A stretch of 64,000 nt of DNA, taken from Malurus cyaneus samueli (taxonomy: Eukaryota > Chordata > Aves > Passeriformes > Maluridae). Below, one piece after another: positions 1-13,000 of this stretch. Position numbers and translations under genes: made by a program. Each line of letters opens with the position of its first letter. Positions within the stretch are counted from its first letter, which is position 1. The stretch is taken from positions 30,852,061-30,916,060 of the forward strand of contig CM019217.1 of NCBI GenBank assembly GCA_009741485.1, given 5' to 3'. The notes under the pieces were generated by a model. It was given only the letters and a program-made list of their open reading frames with translations, was not told the origin of the DNA and made no database searches.

Positions 1-525
1 TGCAGCTGACCACAGGTGCCCCACAGATCAAGTAGAGATCCACTTGTGATGTGAAATGTTGCCATCTCTATCAGCAGAGCAGAAAAAGACTAAAGTCCCA
101 AATTTAACAACTGAGCTCCAGACACCACAAAGAAATTAAGGAAATTCTTAGACTCATGTTTTTAAAGTATCAAGAGGAAATAGCACTGCTGTTGACACTT
201 TGAAAACAAGATCCTAAATCCCTTTGTCTATTTTGAAAAATTTACTGTGACTGAATTGGTTTCCTGTAGACAAGACAGACACTTAGCTTTTTGTAAAATT
301 ACATTTTTAGCTTGCCAATGGAGCAGAAGACCAATATGCAAATTCTCAGTGACAAGTAGACATAGTAGATATGCAAAACTACACAGAAATGTGTTTCTTG
401 TACTGTTCAGAGATAAAGTTCCCAGATAAACATGAAAGGATTTTTCATTGTAGACAAGCCACTAATATAAAAAGGAAGATTTGCCTGTTTTTATGCCTTT
501 TTTTGGTTCATATATTTTCCTGTTG

Positions 526-526
<1 letters not shown>

Positions 527-555
<29 letters not shown>
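527..555. repeat. Poly-T run (T29)
   Basis: An uninterrupted run of 29 T follows a T-rich pyrimidine stretch. It could be a slippage-grown homopolymer or the complement of a poly-A tail. I see no retroposed sequence beside it. Confidence 0.9.
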
Positions 556-559
<4 letters not shown>

Positions 560-1371
560 CCTTGAAATAGAAAAATAAAGTTTAGGGCTAAGGAGAAAAC
601 TAGAATTATAGTAAAGATTGGGTAAGAACTAAAGTGTGTATCATGCATATATCAATATATGTATAAAACTTTCTTTAAAAGACCTGTAAAGAGGATGTTT
701 TCTATGATGAAAGAGTTTTTGCAATACTGGTAGACCCTGTTTTGAAGTCATCTGAATGAAAATGCTGTTGTAGTGGGCCTCCAGAAAGTTGTTAAGCTCA
801 TCCTGAATATTGTCTGTAGCAAATTATATGCTTTTTTGTTATTTTTAAACGAATATGAGAGTTCAAGTACCAGTGTACATTATTGATGTTACCTATTAGC
901 ACACAAAATGCTCCATCAAGCACTAAAGGAAGAGGAAAACAATATGAAAGAAATACTATTTTAACCATCAACAACACTTTTCAGCCCCTTTTCTTTCTTG
1001 TAATACAAACTCTGCTGTGCTTTGCCTGAAGTTAACTTTATTTCCTTGCCTTTCCTGGTTCTATGAATGAGTGTGTGTGTCTGTGGGAATGGTATTAATG
1101 ACTGCCCCTGCTGAATTACTCCTCTTTCTCAATAATCCATTCAGCTGTTCCTATTCTGTTTACCATATCAAATAATAGTACTTACTACAAAAATAAAGAA
1201 GATAAAGATAACTGAAAAATGAAGATGGTTTTCCCATCCTCAGATAATATTGCTTATACTGATGTTGCATGAATCTTAAAGCAAGGAGTAGAGATATTGC
1301 CTGAAATGAGAAGTAACTAATTCAACTCAAAATTAAGCTATTTCTTAAAAACTCACATCCTTTTTCTCCTG

Positions 1372-1470
1372 GTGGTTTTGGTTTTTTTTTTTGGTTGTTT
1401 CTTTCTGTTTTATTTTGCTTTATTTTGCTTCTGTTGCTGTTTCTTTCTTTGGTTTATTTTATTTATTATT
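1372..1470. repeat. T/G-rich low-complexity stretch
   Basis: The stretch consists of T runs broken by G and C, with two tandem TATTTTGCTT-type decamers near 1411-1430. This is low-complexity sequence with no coding sense. Confidence 0.8.
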
Positions 1471-4400
1471 TCTGCTTTTAAGGAAAAAAAATCGTAATGT
1501 CTTATTTTTCAGAAAGCAAAATTAATAAATAGAACCAGAATTTCTAGCGTGGTAAGTATGTAAAGCAGACAGCTTTTAACTAAAGAACCCTAAGAAAAAC
1601 ATGGAACAATACATACAGTATTGTCATTAATGAAAAATTTACTTTGACAATGCTGACAGAAAAATTTGATTTTTCACCTCAGAATCAACTCCTGTGTTTT
1701 CAAATTTGAGATTTGTGTGTTTGACTTAACATAAGCAAAAGTTATCATACATATTTTATCAGGTTAAGGAAAGAGGAAATTTGACTATTGAATCTGAAAA
1801 ATTCTATTAAGGTAAGGTAATCTTTACAAATTTTATCAAAAGTGTATGATCACATTCTTAGGATTATTTCTGAGTGTTTAGAAGAGTTCTGCCTTTGTTC
1901 TTCTGTTTGCCCATGAAATTGAAAAGAAATGTAATGACATAGATTATTTTTATAGTTACAGAATAGGAAACGATCTATATTTCAATAATTCCTGTTAAAA
2001 GGACAGAGTTCACAGTATGAAAAGAAACTTTTCTTTAATGGATTCATAATGGATTCATTCATTCATCAGTTTTCTATTTGGATTAATCAATAGCTTATTT
2101 GGGGAACTGAGGTATGAAATTGTTCTCTGCTGTTCTTTTGCAAACTCCTTAAAAATGTGATAAAACTAAATTTTAAGGAGACAACTATTTGGATTTTGTA
2201 AGAATATATGTTAACTCTGAAATTATCTTTAAAGGAAATATCTGGAAGCACTGTTCTTAAACATTCAATTTACTGACTCTTCAACATCAATCTTCCACTT
2301 CTTGATATAAATTTTTATACTGTAGCTTCCTTTGCTTCATATTGAAGTAGTTATTCAAAAATACCTTCTCTGTGCTGAATACTGCCTAAAGAATATTAAC
2401 TAATTTTAGACACTAAAAATATTTTTATAAGTATGAATCCATTTTATTATTTGGAGTGCTTGTACACTACACATAATTTGGAAAGTGATGTAGTTAATCC
2501 CCATTAACCGTGTATTTTTAAAATTGCTCTTTCAGAAACCAGAAGTGAGATAAATATGTATCTTCTGATGATTGAGTAAAAACATTTCTCCTTGGAAGAA
2601 ATTATTTCCCTGCTTTGCTGTCCCTACAAAGATTGATGTGTTGTAATATATTTGAACCAAAATAATTTGCTGAAGTATATCAACAAAAAATTCATTTACC
2701 TTCTTCAGAGCTGTGTCTACTCATATCAGTCTAAAATATTGCTGGTTTCTGGATGCCATTTGTTCTGATTCACGCACATATTATCCATCCATATGTTTCT
2801 TAGTGTTTCTCAATTTCCTAGTCAACTCTCAAAATTAGTTTAATATCATTTTCCTAGAGTAATATAGAAAGCAGTTTACAGACAAAAATTATTTTATTTC
2901 AGGGAATGTTTTTGAGGTCACATCAGTCCCAGATATTGGAACATAAGAGCTGCGTTGCATTGAGAGTTGCATTGAAATGAACCTCTGGCTATGACTCAAC
3001 GACAAGAGCATACCCTGATGCAAAAAACCCCACTTTAGTACCACTTTATTCCCTTCACCTGTACCCACATTCTGTGGTAACATCAGATGCACAATTTCAC
3101 TGGTTCCATACACTCAGTTGCTAGATCACAACAACATATTGTGCAAGTGACTGACAGTATAAGTAAAGACTACAAAAACTGCTAAAACCAGTAAGCAGTT
3201 GTTACTGCCTGCAGGGGAACAGTATGCTTGGTATCTCATCTACCAATTCCAGTCTTAGAGGACTAGACTCTTACTGAAGCTTGGAACTCCATTAATATCA
3301 TTTGGTAATGATTAATGAATTAAATAAACTATTTTCACTTTAAAGTGATGAAAATTGGAAATAAAGATGTTCTCCTAGTTGTTGTTCATCAGACACAATA
3401 TCGCATTGATACCACAGTGTTAATTCACTCTTATGAATTGAGGTGTGCTATGTTAAAAGAGAATTGTGTAGAACCATCAATTGAATTGGTAAAGAGAAAA
3501 AAAAAATCTTTATTCTCTTTTCAGTAGTTTTACTTTTAAATCTTTGATTCCCTTTGAATCTTCTTTCATCATTTATCCTCAACAATGAACGTATGATGGT
3601 TTGTGTATGAAACATGGAGCATGGTATCCAGTCCCACTGAAGCATAGGTGGAATTTTCTGAAGCTATGCCTTGTTTTGCACATGAAAAAAAGAAACAAAA
3701 AATATAGGGACGATATTATTTATAAATTAATACTCACAGAAATGAGAATTTAAGTTCATTACTTAAAATATCTGTGTAGCTCTTGTTTCCCAACATGCAT
3801 GTAACTTGGCCCCTGCATTCAGCAAAAGTTAATTCAGTCTGGAACAAATGTAAAAAATGACTGATGGAAGGAAGAGGAGGGATTGAGAAGATTTCTAACA
3901 ATTAATTTAGTGATATTCAAATTGAAGTGACAACTAAAATAATTGCTGTAAGTAAACTCAATGAGAAAGAAAGCACTAGGAAGGAACCTAAGGAATATTG
4001 CTGGCATGATAACTAATGAGTGTAGATGGCCATAAAAAATTAGATGTTTTTAGAGATTATGGTGTTGCTGTCTCTACCTAGTGTTTCATACACTTACTTA
4101 TTCAATGAATTCTTACCCAGAATATTAGGCCATTTCATTCAGTTATTCAGGTAACTTTTCTAGTTCTATGATCCATTTCCTATTCACAATTATTTATGCA
4201 GTGAAAGCTATGATTTTGTTATATTTTCCTTTCCTTCCTTCACTAGAAGAGTTACATCAGTGGTCTGTTACTGGACATTAGCACTCCAGTGTATGCAAGC
4301 AGAGCGCTGATTTTGCATTAAAGAACATGTTAGGACTCCTGAATATGGAGGAGGTCATCTCTTCAAGAGTTTAGAAGAATACTATCGAAAACTAACTGTA

Positions 4401-4965
4401 GTGCCTGACAGAATCATTGTGTATTTTGATAATATAGTATACAGGCCAATTAATTGTTCCTTCTGCTTCTATGACTTGAACGGTGGAATTTACCCATTTC
4501 CTCCAAAGGAATTACAATCAACCTTGCCAGAGAAACCTCGTTGATTTATATCATATACAAAACAAACCTATTTTTTTAACATTTTCTTGCCCTGAATTCT
4601 TTTAATTTCCATTTGAATATTCTGAATGACACATCCCTGTATTCCTTAAGTCCTATGCCAGTCTGACACAACCATGCCTTTGGTAGAAAAGCTGTATTGT
4701 CAGTTTTGAGATGATTTTGCAGGTGTAAAAATACATTCCTCTGCATCACCAATAAAGTGTCTAAGGTTAAATTAATCAATCCTGCAGATTTTTACACCTA
4801 CTTGAATTGAAGATAATGATGTGCTTTTTCTCAGAATTTTCAGTTTTGAAAATGAGGGAATAAAGTTTATGGTTTGGGGAAATCCCTAGGTTTCCATGCT
4901 TGAGTCCACCTTCTCCCACTCTTAACACTGCATAAGAAAAAAAAAATCTGCTTTGTCTAATTGCC

Positions 4966-5050
4966 TTAAAAAAAAACCAACAAAAAACCCAAAAAACCTC
5001 AAAGCCCTGTATATATACATACATATTTATTTATTTATTTACTATTTATT
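4966..5050. repeat. A-rich stretch followed by (ATTT)n
   Basis: An A-rich segment interrupted by C pairs (4966-4998) is followed by an ATTT tetranucleotide array from about 5025 to 5050. Short lysine- or tyrosine-rich frames read through it on both strands are artefacts of the composition. Confidence 0.8.
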
Positions 5051-7074
5051 TCTTTCTTTTCAAATATGTCACTCTAGCAAGGAACACAGGTGTCTGCTGG
5101 TTTCTTTGTGTAAAATCTGCCAGTGTATAGTGAAATATTCAGAAGATGATTTTATTCTGCCTTGCTTTGTAAACAGGGTGCCATGCAGTGCTGCTGTTAT
5201 AAAAGAGTAGTATATGTTTTCAGTTGTACTTTGTGAAGTGAAAAGCTTAGCAGCAATCTGCCACTAGCGCTTATAGTCTCTGCTCACAGACTGAATACAT
5301 GTGGCTAAGGTTGCAAATCTGGTATGTTCTAAACTTTCTAATATTATCTTTGTAAAAATGTTCCATTTTATGAGCTCATGGGCACAGTGCAAGCATCTTA
5401 GCTTTTGAATTGCTTAGTTATTCTTCTAATTCAGCTGGCATGAGGGATATAACAGCTAATTGTGCCCCTATTTCTCTGCTTCTGGCCAAGGCTAAATTGC
5501 TTATCAGTGCTCTGTTTTAATGTCCTTCATTTCACAGTTTTGCTACGATAATAACACTCTTCTTTTGGAAGACTGAAAAAGACTGCTTCATTTATTTTGA
5601 GTATTTGCATAAGAAAATTATTTATCTGATTTTACTGTAAAAATATGGAATTTGTATTTCCTTCTATATGCATCTCTTATTTATGCTTTGTAGAATTCTT
5701 CTCTACTTCAGTATATTGTAAAGCTATCTTAAAAATACTTGCTTTTTAAACCTTTATTCACTAGAATGCCACTGATGAATAGCATCGAATTTAAGCAAGT
5801 GGCTGGAAGATTTTTCAGAAATGAGGCTTGTTTAGAAAATGTCTTAAAACAAACTTCTTCTTGGTGCTGGTTGCATAATTTAGATGAGAACTAGATCTGG
5901 ATTATGTTTTTACATGAGGATTTTTCAGTTTAAGTTATGTTCTTTCCTTATGTGTATTTGGGCTCCTACAAGAACAAGAAATTGTTTTTTACTTTATAAG
6001 CATATCAAAACTCTGAAAAGCCAGACTCTATCAGCATAGGAGAAGGAAGAGGGTCAAAATGTACACCTACATTTACTGGCTTGCAACACTGAAGTTGAAG
6101 CGAGAATGGAAATTGCATATTATGAAAATTCTTTAGATTACTAAAGCTGTACTAATGTTTCTGTTGTATTGCAGTGTTCCTTTTCCACCTTCAGTGTTCT
6201 TCTGCCAGTGTGGGCATGCACAGAGAGGATGTGCATGAACATTCTGCTCTTACAGGGGATGCTGCAAAATCAACGCATCAGTAACTTGCCATTGAGGCAA
6301 AGAAGCTGATATGCAACCATCCCAAGTTATGGGTTTTCTGGAAAACTAATTTCATGCATGGCGGGGTTCTAATCCCAACACTGAGTTTTCAGCCCTTTGC
6401 TTCTCTTTGTATCAGGAGTAATTTAACTTCAGATTTCTATTGTAAGACTTAATGTTTGTTGCCTGACTAATTGGCAACATTTTGGGGCAAAAAATGTCAA
6501 ATGCATCAATACTTTTTTCTATCTCTTGATCAGGGTATACTTTTCCAAAGCTCTATGAAAAATTAAATTCTATATTGCATTTTAAGGTTTGGGTTTGGAA
6601 AATGTTGGGATTATTTTTTAGAAGACATCTCTAAAATTAAACTTGACTGTAGCAAGAAAAAAACCAGCAGCACACTTACAATCATTTATGAAAATAACAA
6701 CTGCAGATTTCTGGCACAATGGATATTAGAGCTGAATTGTTTCCTTTTTCTCCAGAATTCCATTTGTGATGTTTCCAAGTTTGTCTCCTTGAAGAAAGGT
6801 GACCTTGATGGAGGTGACTTACTTTGTAATAGAAGACTGGAGAAAGGAATTGCTTTGAAAATTCTCATGCATCTCTAAGTTTTAATTAAGTGTATCTGAG
6901 CAATGTTTGAGTGAAACAAAACATATGAGTGATGCTCTAGCAGTGTGTATTTTCATCTTTTCAGGAAAAAAAGGGACCAGATTTTCTAATTTGGTATTTT
7001 TACTCTGAAATATTATATTTTGAGAAGTTTATTTTTCTTGTAACTTTAGATACAGAAAATTAATATTTTAGGGC

Positions 7075-7090
7075 ATTAAAAATTTTTAAT
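7075..7090. repeat. 16-bp perfect AT palindrome
   Basis: The sequence ATTAAAAATTTTTAAT is its own reverse complement with no spacer. In DNA this AT-rich such a palindrome can arise by chance, so no function is assigned. Confidence 0.85.
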
Positions 7091-10001
7091 ACCTCCAAAA
7101 TTCTTGCAAGGTAATAAACGTTTAAATCAAGATTCTCTGTCTGCATTATTTTCCTAGATTTCATGTGGATATTATTACATAGCTCAGGAAATCTGCTGCT
7201 GCCTACTCACTGCCACACTTGCAGATATTTTCTTTTTCACACCCTGTCATTAAAAATGGACATTAACATTTTAATGAAGTGGCACCCTGGCACAGGCAGA
7301 ATCTTTCATCAATGTTTTGTGTGTGGTGGGAAGTTGTGAGCCAGAAGGATGTTTCAGAAGTGGCTTCTTGGTGATTTATGGATGCTTTTCATGGATAAAT
7401 CTTGTAAGAAGAGTATGAGGCAACAGAAGTGTCAGAAGAAGAACACAAGTTAGAAATATTAAGCATTTTGCATGAAACTATTTGAACCCCTGTGTAAAGT
7501 ACCTACTGGGCTAGATTCCTCATGATTTTCTGCTGGTTCTCTTGGTGAGGGTGAGGTAAAAGATACAAAAGCCATCAGCTTACAGTTAAGTTTCATGCTA
7601 AGTAGTTAGAAACTGTAGGAAACATTTCTCTCCAGGTAAAAGAAAATCGACAGGGTTGCAGAAATGATAGATTTCTCTCATAATCAGCAAATCTTTTCCC
7701 CTCAGCAAGACATACCGATGGAGAACTTTTTGCAAGTTTTTTTTGGATGGTATATTTTGCATTGTACAGCCCTATACTGCAGTCTCAACTGGTGTGAGGA
7801 TTTAACCTTCCTTTAAGGTAGCCAGGCACTGAGATCCAGAGCAGAACCTGGCTTTAAACAATGTCATTTTAGTGTTCTGAATGGTTAATTCCTTTGTCTG
7901 CACAAAATATCTACTATTGCATTTTGGCTTGTCAGTGCACAAGGAGCAATGTCCAGGAACGGGAGTGGGTGTTGTGTCTGGAAGCATGATACAGAAAATC
8001 AATATAGGTGCTTCATCAGTGTGGGGCTTTTACATCAAAAATATCTCACTGGGCTCTTCTACTTTAACTTCAGTCAGTGCAGTATCAACCACAGAATAAA
8101 AGAATGGTTAGGTTTGGGATGGGCTTCTGGAAATCATGTGCATAATCACCCCGTTGACAGATTCACCTAGAGAAGGTTGCCAGAAAATCTACCACTTCTT
8201 CTGGATAGCCGGTAAATCCTTTGGGTGAAAGTTTTACACTTTCTGGCCAAATGACAGAAAAACAAGAAAAGACCTGTAAAATCTGGGCAAAACTTTTAAT
8301 ATCTAGGCTTCAAATTTTAAAATTAGTTGAACCTGTACTGGGATTTTTATGGAGAAGTCAGTAGACTCTCAGAATGGTTTTATAGTTTGCAGATGACTCA
8401 GTTACTTGGGCTGTTGAAATCTTCTTGACTCATTCAGTACTCAGAGAACTTTGTGAGGCCTCATCCATCTTTTTTGTGTGTATTTTCAGGAAATTTGCTT
8501 CAAACCTTTTCAAGTTGGGGATTTGGGTTGCTGAGATAATTTGAAGCAGTTTTCTTGATAACTCTATTAGAAATTACATGAAAAATTAACTTTGCCATGC
8601 CGGCTTGAAAAAATAATGAAAATAGAAAAGAATATGTATATTGAAGACATTTACAACTTCAGTTCTCATGTTGGTTTGCATAATCAACATGCTAGTTCTT
8701 TGTGTGGCCTGTATCCTGCTGTATCTGCCTTTTGTCAGCTTTTCTAGACTAGATCTAATTCCTGCTAAAGATATTTTCAGGCATAAGAGTACTCAATTCT
8801 TTGTATCTGATTTTTGAAATCTACCTAATTCATGTCAGTCCTCAAAAATTTTAAAGATAGAAGTGCTGTTTAATTCTTGCCACTGAAGACATTTAACCAA
8901 ATGTTCATAAAAAGTAACTGGGAATTTAATTCATTGTGTAATTCAGCTGGGTGAGAAATTTTAAGATGATTTACAGCTCCAGGATGTTTAGTTAGTCTCA
9001 TCATTATCATTACCTTTAAAATAATGGGAGTGGAAATATAGCAATTAATTGTTCTGGAGAAGCAAAATATCTGTCAAAAAGTCACTGAATTTTTTTTACT
9101 CATGCAACTACTCTTTGAAATGGTCCTTTAAATTATTTTCATTTTCCAAATTACATTAACTTTCTAGCTTTTTAAAATACAGTCAGAGACAATTAATATT
9201 TTAGCTTAATTCACATGTAGTTATAGCACCAGTGTACTAATCAGTCTGAATATTACCAGACTTTAGACAAGTTCCTTTTGTTTCATATACTCTTTCCCAA
9301 CTAAGAAATGCACTTATTCTGAGTGAACCACTAGAGTCCCTTACTGGTTTTACTTCTTCTACTGTCAGAAATACTCTTAGTCCAATGTCAAAACAAGGAG
9401 CAATCACAGTAGGCTGTGATTTACATCTAGAAAAAATAACATTTTCCAAGGGAAAGAAAGTTTTTCAATACAAGGATATATATGAGGTTAACTTTTGGAA
9501 GCATCTGACAGATTCCAGTGAAATAAAAATGTCTGCTGGTGTCAGATGGGACCCTATAAATATTGAAATAAAAATGAAGGGGACAATATATTCTCAAATC
9601 TGTATGAAACAGGAATCTCAAAAGCAAATGGCAAAATTGTTGATGTCATATGTGTGAAAGACTTGATGAATGTTTCAGCTGGTGAATCAGAAATTTTGCT
9701 CATAAATAAGCAAACAGGGAGTTAGGGGAAGACACAGTAGTCATGCTTTTGTTGTAAAAGGTGGGTGAAATATTTGTGGCCAAGGTAGAACATGGACAGA
9801 AACAAATCAGGGAAGATGCTTCCACGGTGAGGTTTTTCCAGGTACCATTTATATGACACCAACACACCAACAGATTGGTGAGGAAAGACAAAGTCAGTAT
9901 TAGGTAGGAATGGCTACCAGCAGGGGATGGCTATGAAAGGGGAGCTTGCTGTCATTGCTACATTATTTGTTTGGCTGCAGGAGGAAGAAAGAAAGTAACC
10001 G

Positions 10002-10004
<3 letters not shown>

Positions 10005-10034
<30 letters not shown>
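10005..10034. repeat. Poly-T run (T30)
   Basis: An uninterrupted run of 30 T follows GGCC. A second T run of about 16 lies about 70 bp downstream (10100-10115). Confidence 0.9.
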
Positions 10035-10035
<1 letters not shown>

Positions 10036-13000
10036 GCTGAGTAGGGAAAAGGAAAAACCCCAACCACTGTACTAAAGAAAACATAGGTACCCCACTTACT
10101 TTTTTTTTTTTTTTTAATAAGTATCGTTATGACTACCCTATTTTCTGTTATTTGCAGAAATTACAATGATATCAATGAGCACATCTTTTGAATATTTTGG
10201 ACAAACGAAAATGTAAATAGATATTGAAAATTAGAATCACAAGATTTTCAGGAAAAGGAAAAACTGTAGACTTGGTTTTCTTGTCAGGAGAATCAAGGTG
10301 TTAATTCAAGTACATTTAAAAACCAGAAGACTCTTGAAAAAAGGACAAGTGATAATACTATGAAAAAAAGAACTAGTTAAAAATAATGCACACTAAGGCC
10401 TCTTGTCACTATGTTAATAAAGTGTAGCAAGTGTAGATTTAAAATATTATTTTACAAGAGGCTTGACATGCACACACACACAAACCCCACTATGATAATG
10501 GAAACAGAATTCTGATTTAATTAACTATTCACTATTATTTTATACAAATATAAATAATGATATATGTTTCAAGGGTTTGTATAGGTTCAATTACACTATA
10601 ATGATGACAGCATAAGATATTAAGTGCCAATTGATATGCTCAGACTACACTTTTGTAATTTATCTAGCAGTATTTTTGGAGAAATTCGGTTTGATACCAG
10701 AACTAAAAAAACAATAATTCAATCTCAACTTTCAGTACCTCATGCAAGTAACTTAGAAGGAAAAAAAAATCCTATTGCAAACCAAATTGTCAACTGCACT
10801 ATATACATTTTTTTTTTTTTTTTTGGTGCTGACCTAAATTATTCAAATTGAAGCCTTGTTTTATACTCTTTATAGATTTACTACTGATTTAAGTAACTTT
10901 ATTCACATAAAGCTGACCATTTCTACAGACTCCAGTGAAGAACTGAACTGAAATATTCTTACTGTGCCAGTCAGAACAATTTTCCAGGGGACATTCAAGC
11001 CAAAAGAGACACTGAATTCAAGTTTATCATGGAAAGGACTTCCATGCCTAAGCAATTAAAAGGTACATACAATGTTCCTGATTTCAGTTTAATCAGCTAC
11101 TGCTGTGGCTGCAGTCAAGCCAAATTTAAAGCTGAAAAATGTTTTGAAAAACACTTGTTAAACACCTCTGAGAACATCAGTAGTATTATGGCTCCTTCCA
11201 TAATCCAAATAAGGCTTTTTTTTTTAAAATGAGAAATGTGTGGACTTGCTCAGAGTGGGTGAGTTTTACACCTGCAAAGAATCAGGACTCTGAAATATCA
11301 CAATACAGTGTAAAAGAGAGAGATGCCACATGAGAGAAGGCTGTGTTGGAAACCAAAGGGGAAGAGATGTGTCTGTGCTTTTGTTACAAAATATTTGGTA
11401 AAGTCACAAGTTCAGACTGATGTGCTTCAGTTTAATTTAAGCTTTGATTGAGTTCCTAAGCATCCTACTGGAATTGTCTGTAATCACCACAGCCCTACTC
11501 TGGACGATTTCCATATGCAAGCACAGAGCTTTGAAGATGTGGTATCTGAGCACAAAAGATTTCTTTGTTTCCCTTTGAAAAAGACAAAATGCTTACTTGA
11601 TATAAATAACACAAACAATATGGCTCAGACAATAAAAGTCAGTGACAGCTGTGCAATTAGTAGCCATATAACAATAAATGTCTATGAGAAGCCGGGGAAC
11701 ACGCAAATCCGGCTGGTACCAACCTACATATATCACAGTAATTAACAAGAGTCCCTTGTTTGGGTAATAAATGCAACAAAAGTGAAAATTTACAAATTCT
11801 TGAGTTTCTTTTGTTTTGCAAACAACCACTTTCAATACATCAGTTGTGTATTTTCAGATTTATCATGCTCATTCTACAACAGTTAAGTTTTTAGTGCGTA
11901 CATAAAAAGTAAGGCATTTAATCTCATTGTACCCACATTGTGAGAAGAATCAGAAGCTGCTTTTTCTTCTGCCTTATACGGCCACAAAACAGGGCAATAG
12001 ACTATCACAGTTTTACTTTCATAAACACTAAATCTTCAGAATTACATATCAGTCATGACATGTATCAGATTGCTGAGAATGTATCAAATACAGAAAATGA
12101 AAATACACTATTGTTGAATTGGTTAAATGCATTCATAAAGGGGAGAAGTATTTTTTAATGGTAGGTTATGTTGTTCTATGCCAGGATTTATTCTGTGTTC
12201 CTCAGAATACAGTTTATTTGCTAAATATTCTTTTTCTGTCTTTGATGCTTAAAATGCATCACACAAAAAAAAGAAAATATATATGAGGGACACCTCATGG
12301 CTCAGGCTTATTTTGGAATGAAATTGAGCATCTTTTTTCCTGATAAAATGACAGTGTGAAGTAATTAAAACAGATTTCAGTCTAAGCAAAACATAGAATC
12401 TAAAATAACAGTAACCATACATATTAAGATAAAAATTCCAAGTTACTGTAAATTTAATGATGAATACTATTCACCCTTGCGACATAGGAATCATCAGAAA
12501 AAAAAATGCAAAAAAGATAAAGCTGTGATTTTCAGTGTCATCCCACAAGATTAAAAAAAGGTGAGGGGGAAATTTTCAGAATTGAAGCACATAACAAGTC
12601 TAATTTCCTAGAAGAATGTTTTTCTGCATCTCTTAGTACTGAATATGTCTTTCCCAACTGAGGTATTTTGGATGTTTATTGTTAAGGAATTAACTGAAGA
12701 GAAACTAAATGTAAAGATTTCCTTGAGTTCCTCTGTGCAAAGAAGCCTTGCTGCCTTGAGCTGGATGTTTCCATTTTAGAGTCTGTTAATGAAGTTCACA
12801 TGTTCCTCTCATGAACTGGTCATGTGTTTCTGTTCTTTTGTCTGAAAGTGTTTCCATGTGGATCTTTTCGAAAAACACAGCCAGCCTTGCATCTGCTGCG
12901 TGAGCACTTGCTTATCAATGGGCAACATGTACGGCAAATTATTTCTAAAAAAACAAAAGGGTTTTACTTCAGTATCACAATCCTGACACAGATGACCTGA

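Larger units (their letters stand above)
1..10004. other. Gene-free AT-rich sequence
   Basis: I see no gene, RNA gene or nameable mobile element here. Open frames are at most about 90 codons. The longest, at 9385-9657 on the plus strand, has no motif I recognise and no upstream promoter or splice context that would support it. Local structure is limited to a T29 run, a T/G-rich stretch, an A-rich stretch next to an ATTT array, and a 16-bp perfect palindrome at 7075-7090. The stretch could be intergenic or intronic. Highly diverged old repeats may be present that cannot be recognised by eye. Confidence 0.6.

Noticed and set aside
9385..9657. 90-codon plus-strand frame
   Set aside because: It has no recognisable motif or codon pattern. 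A minus-strand frame overlaps most of it.
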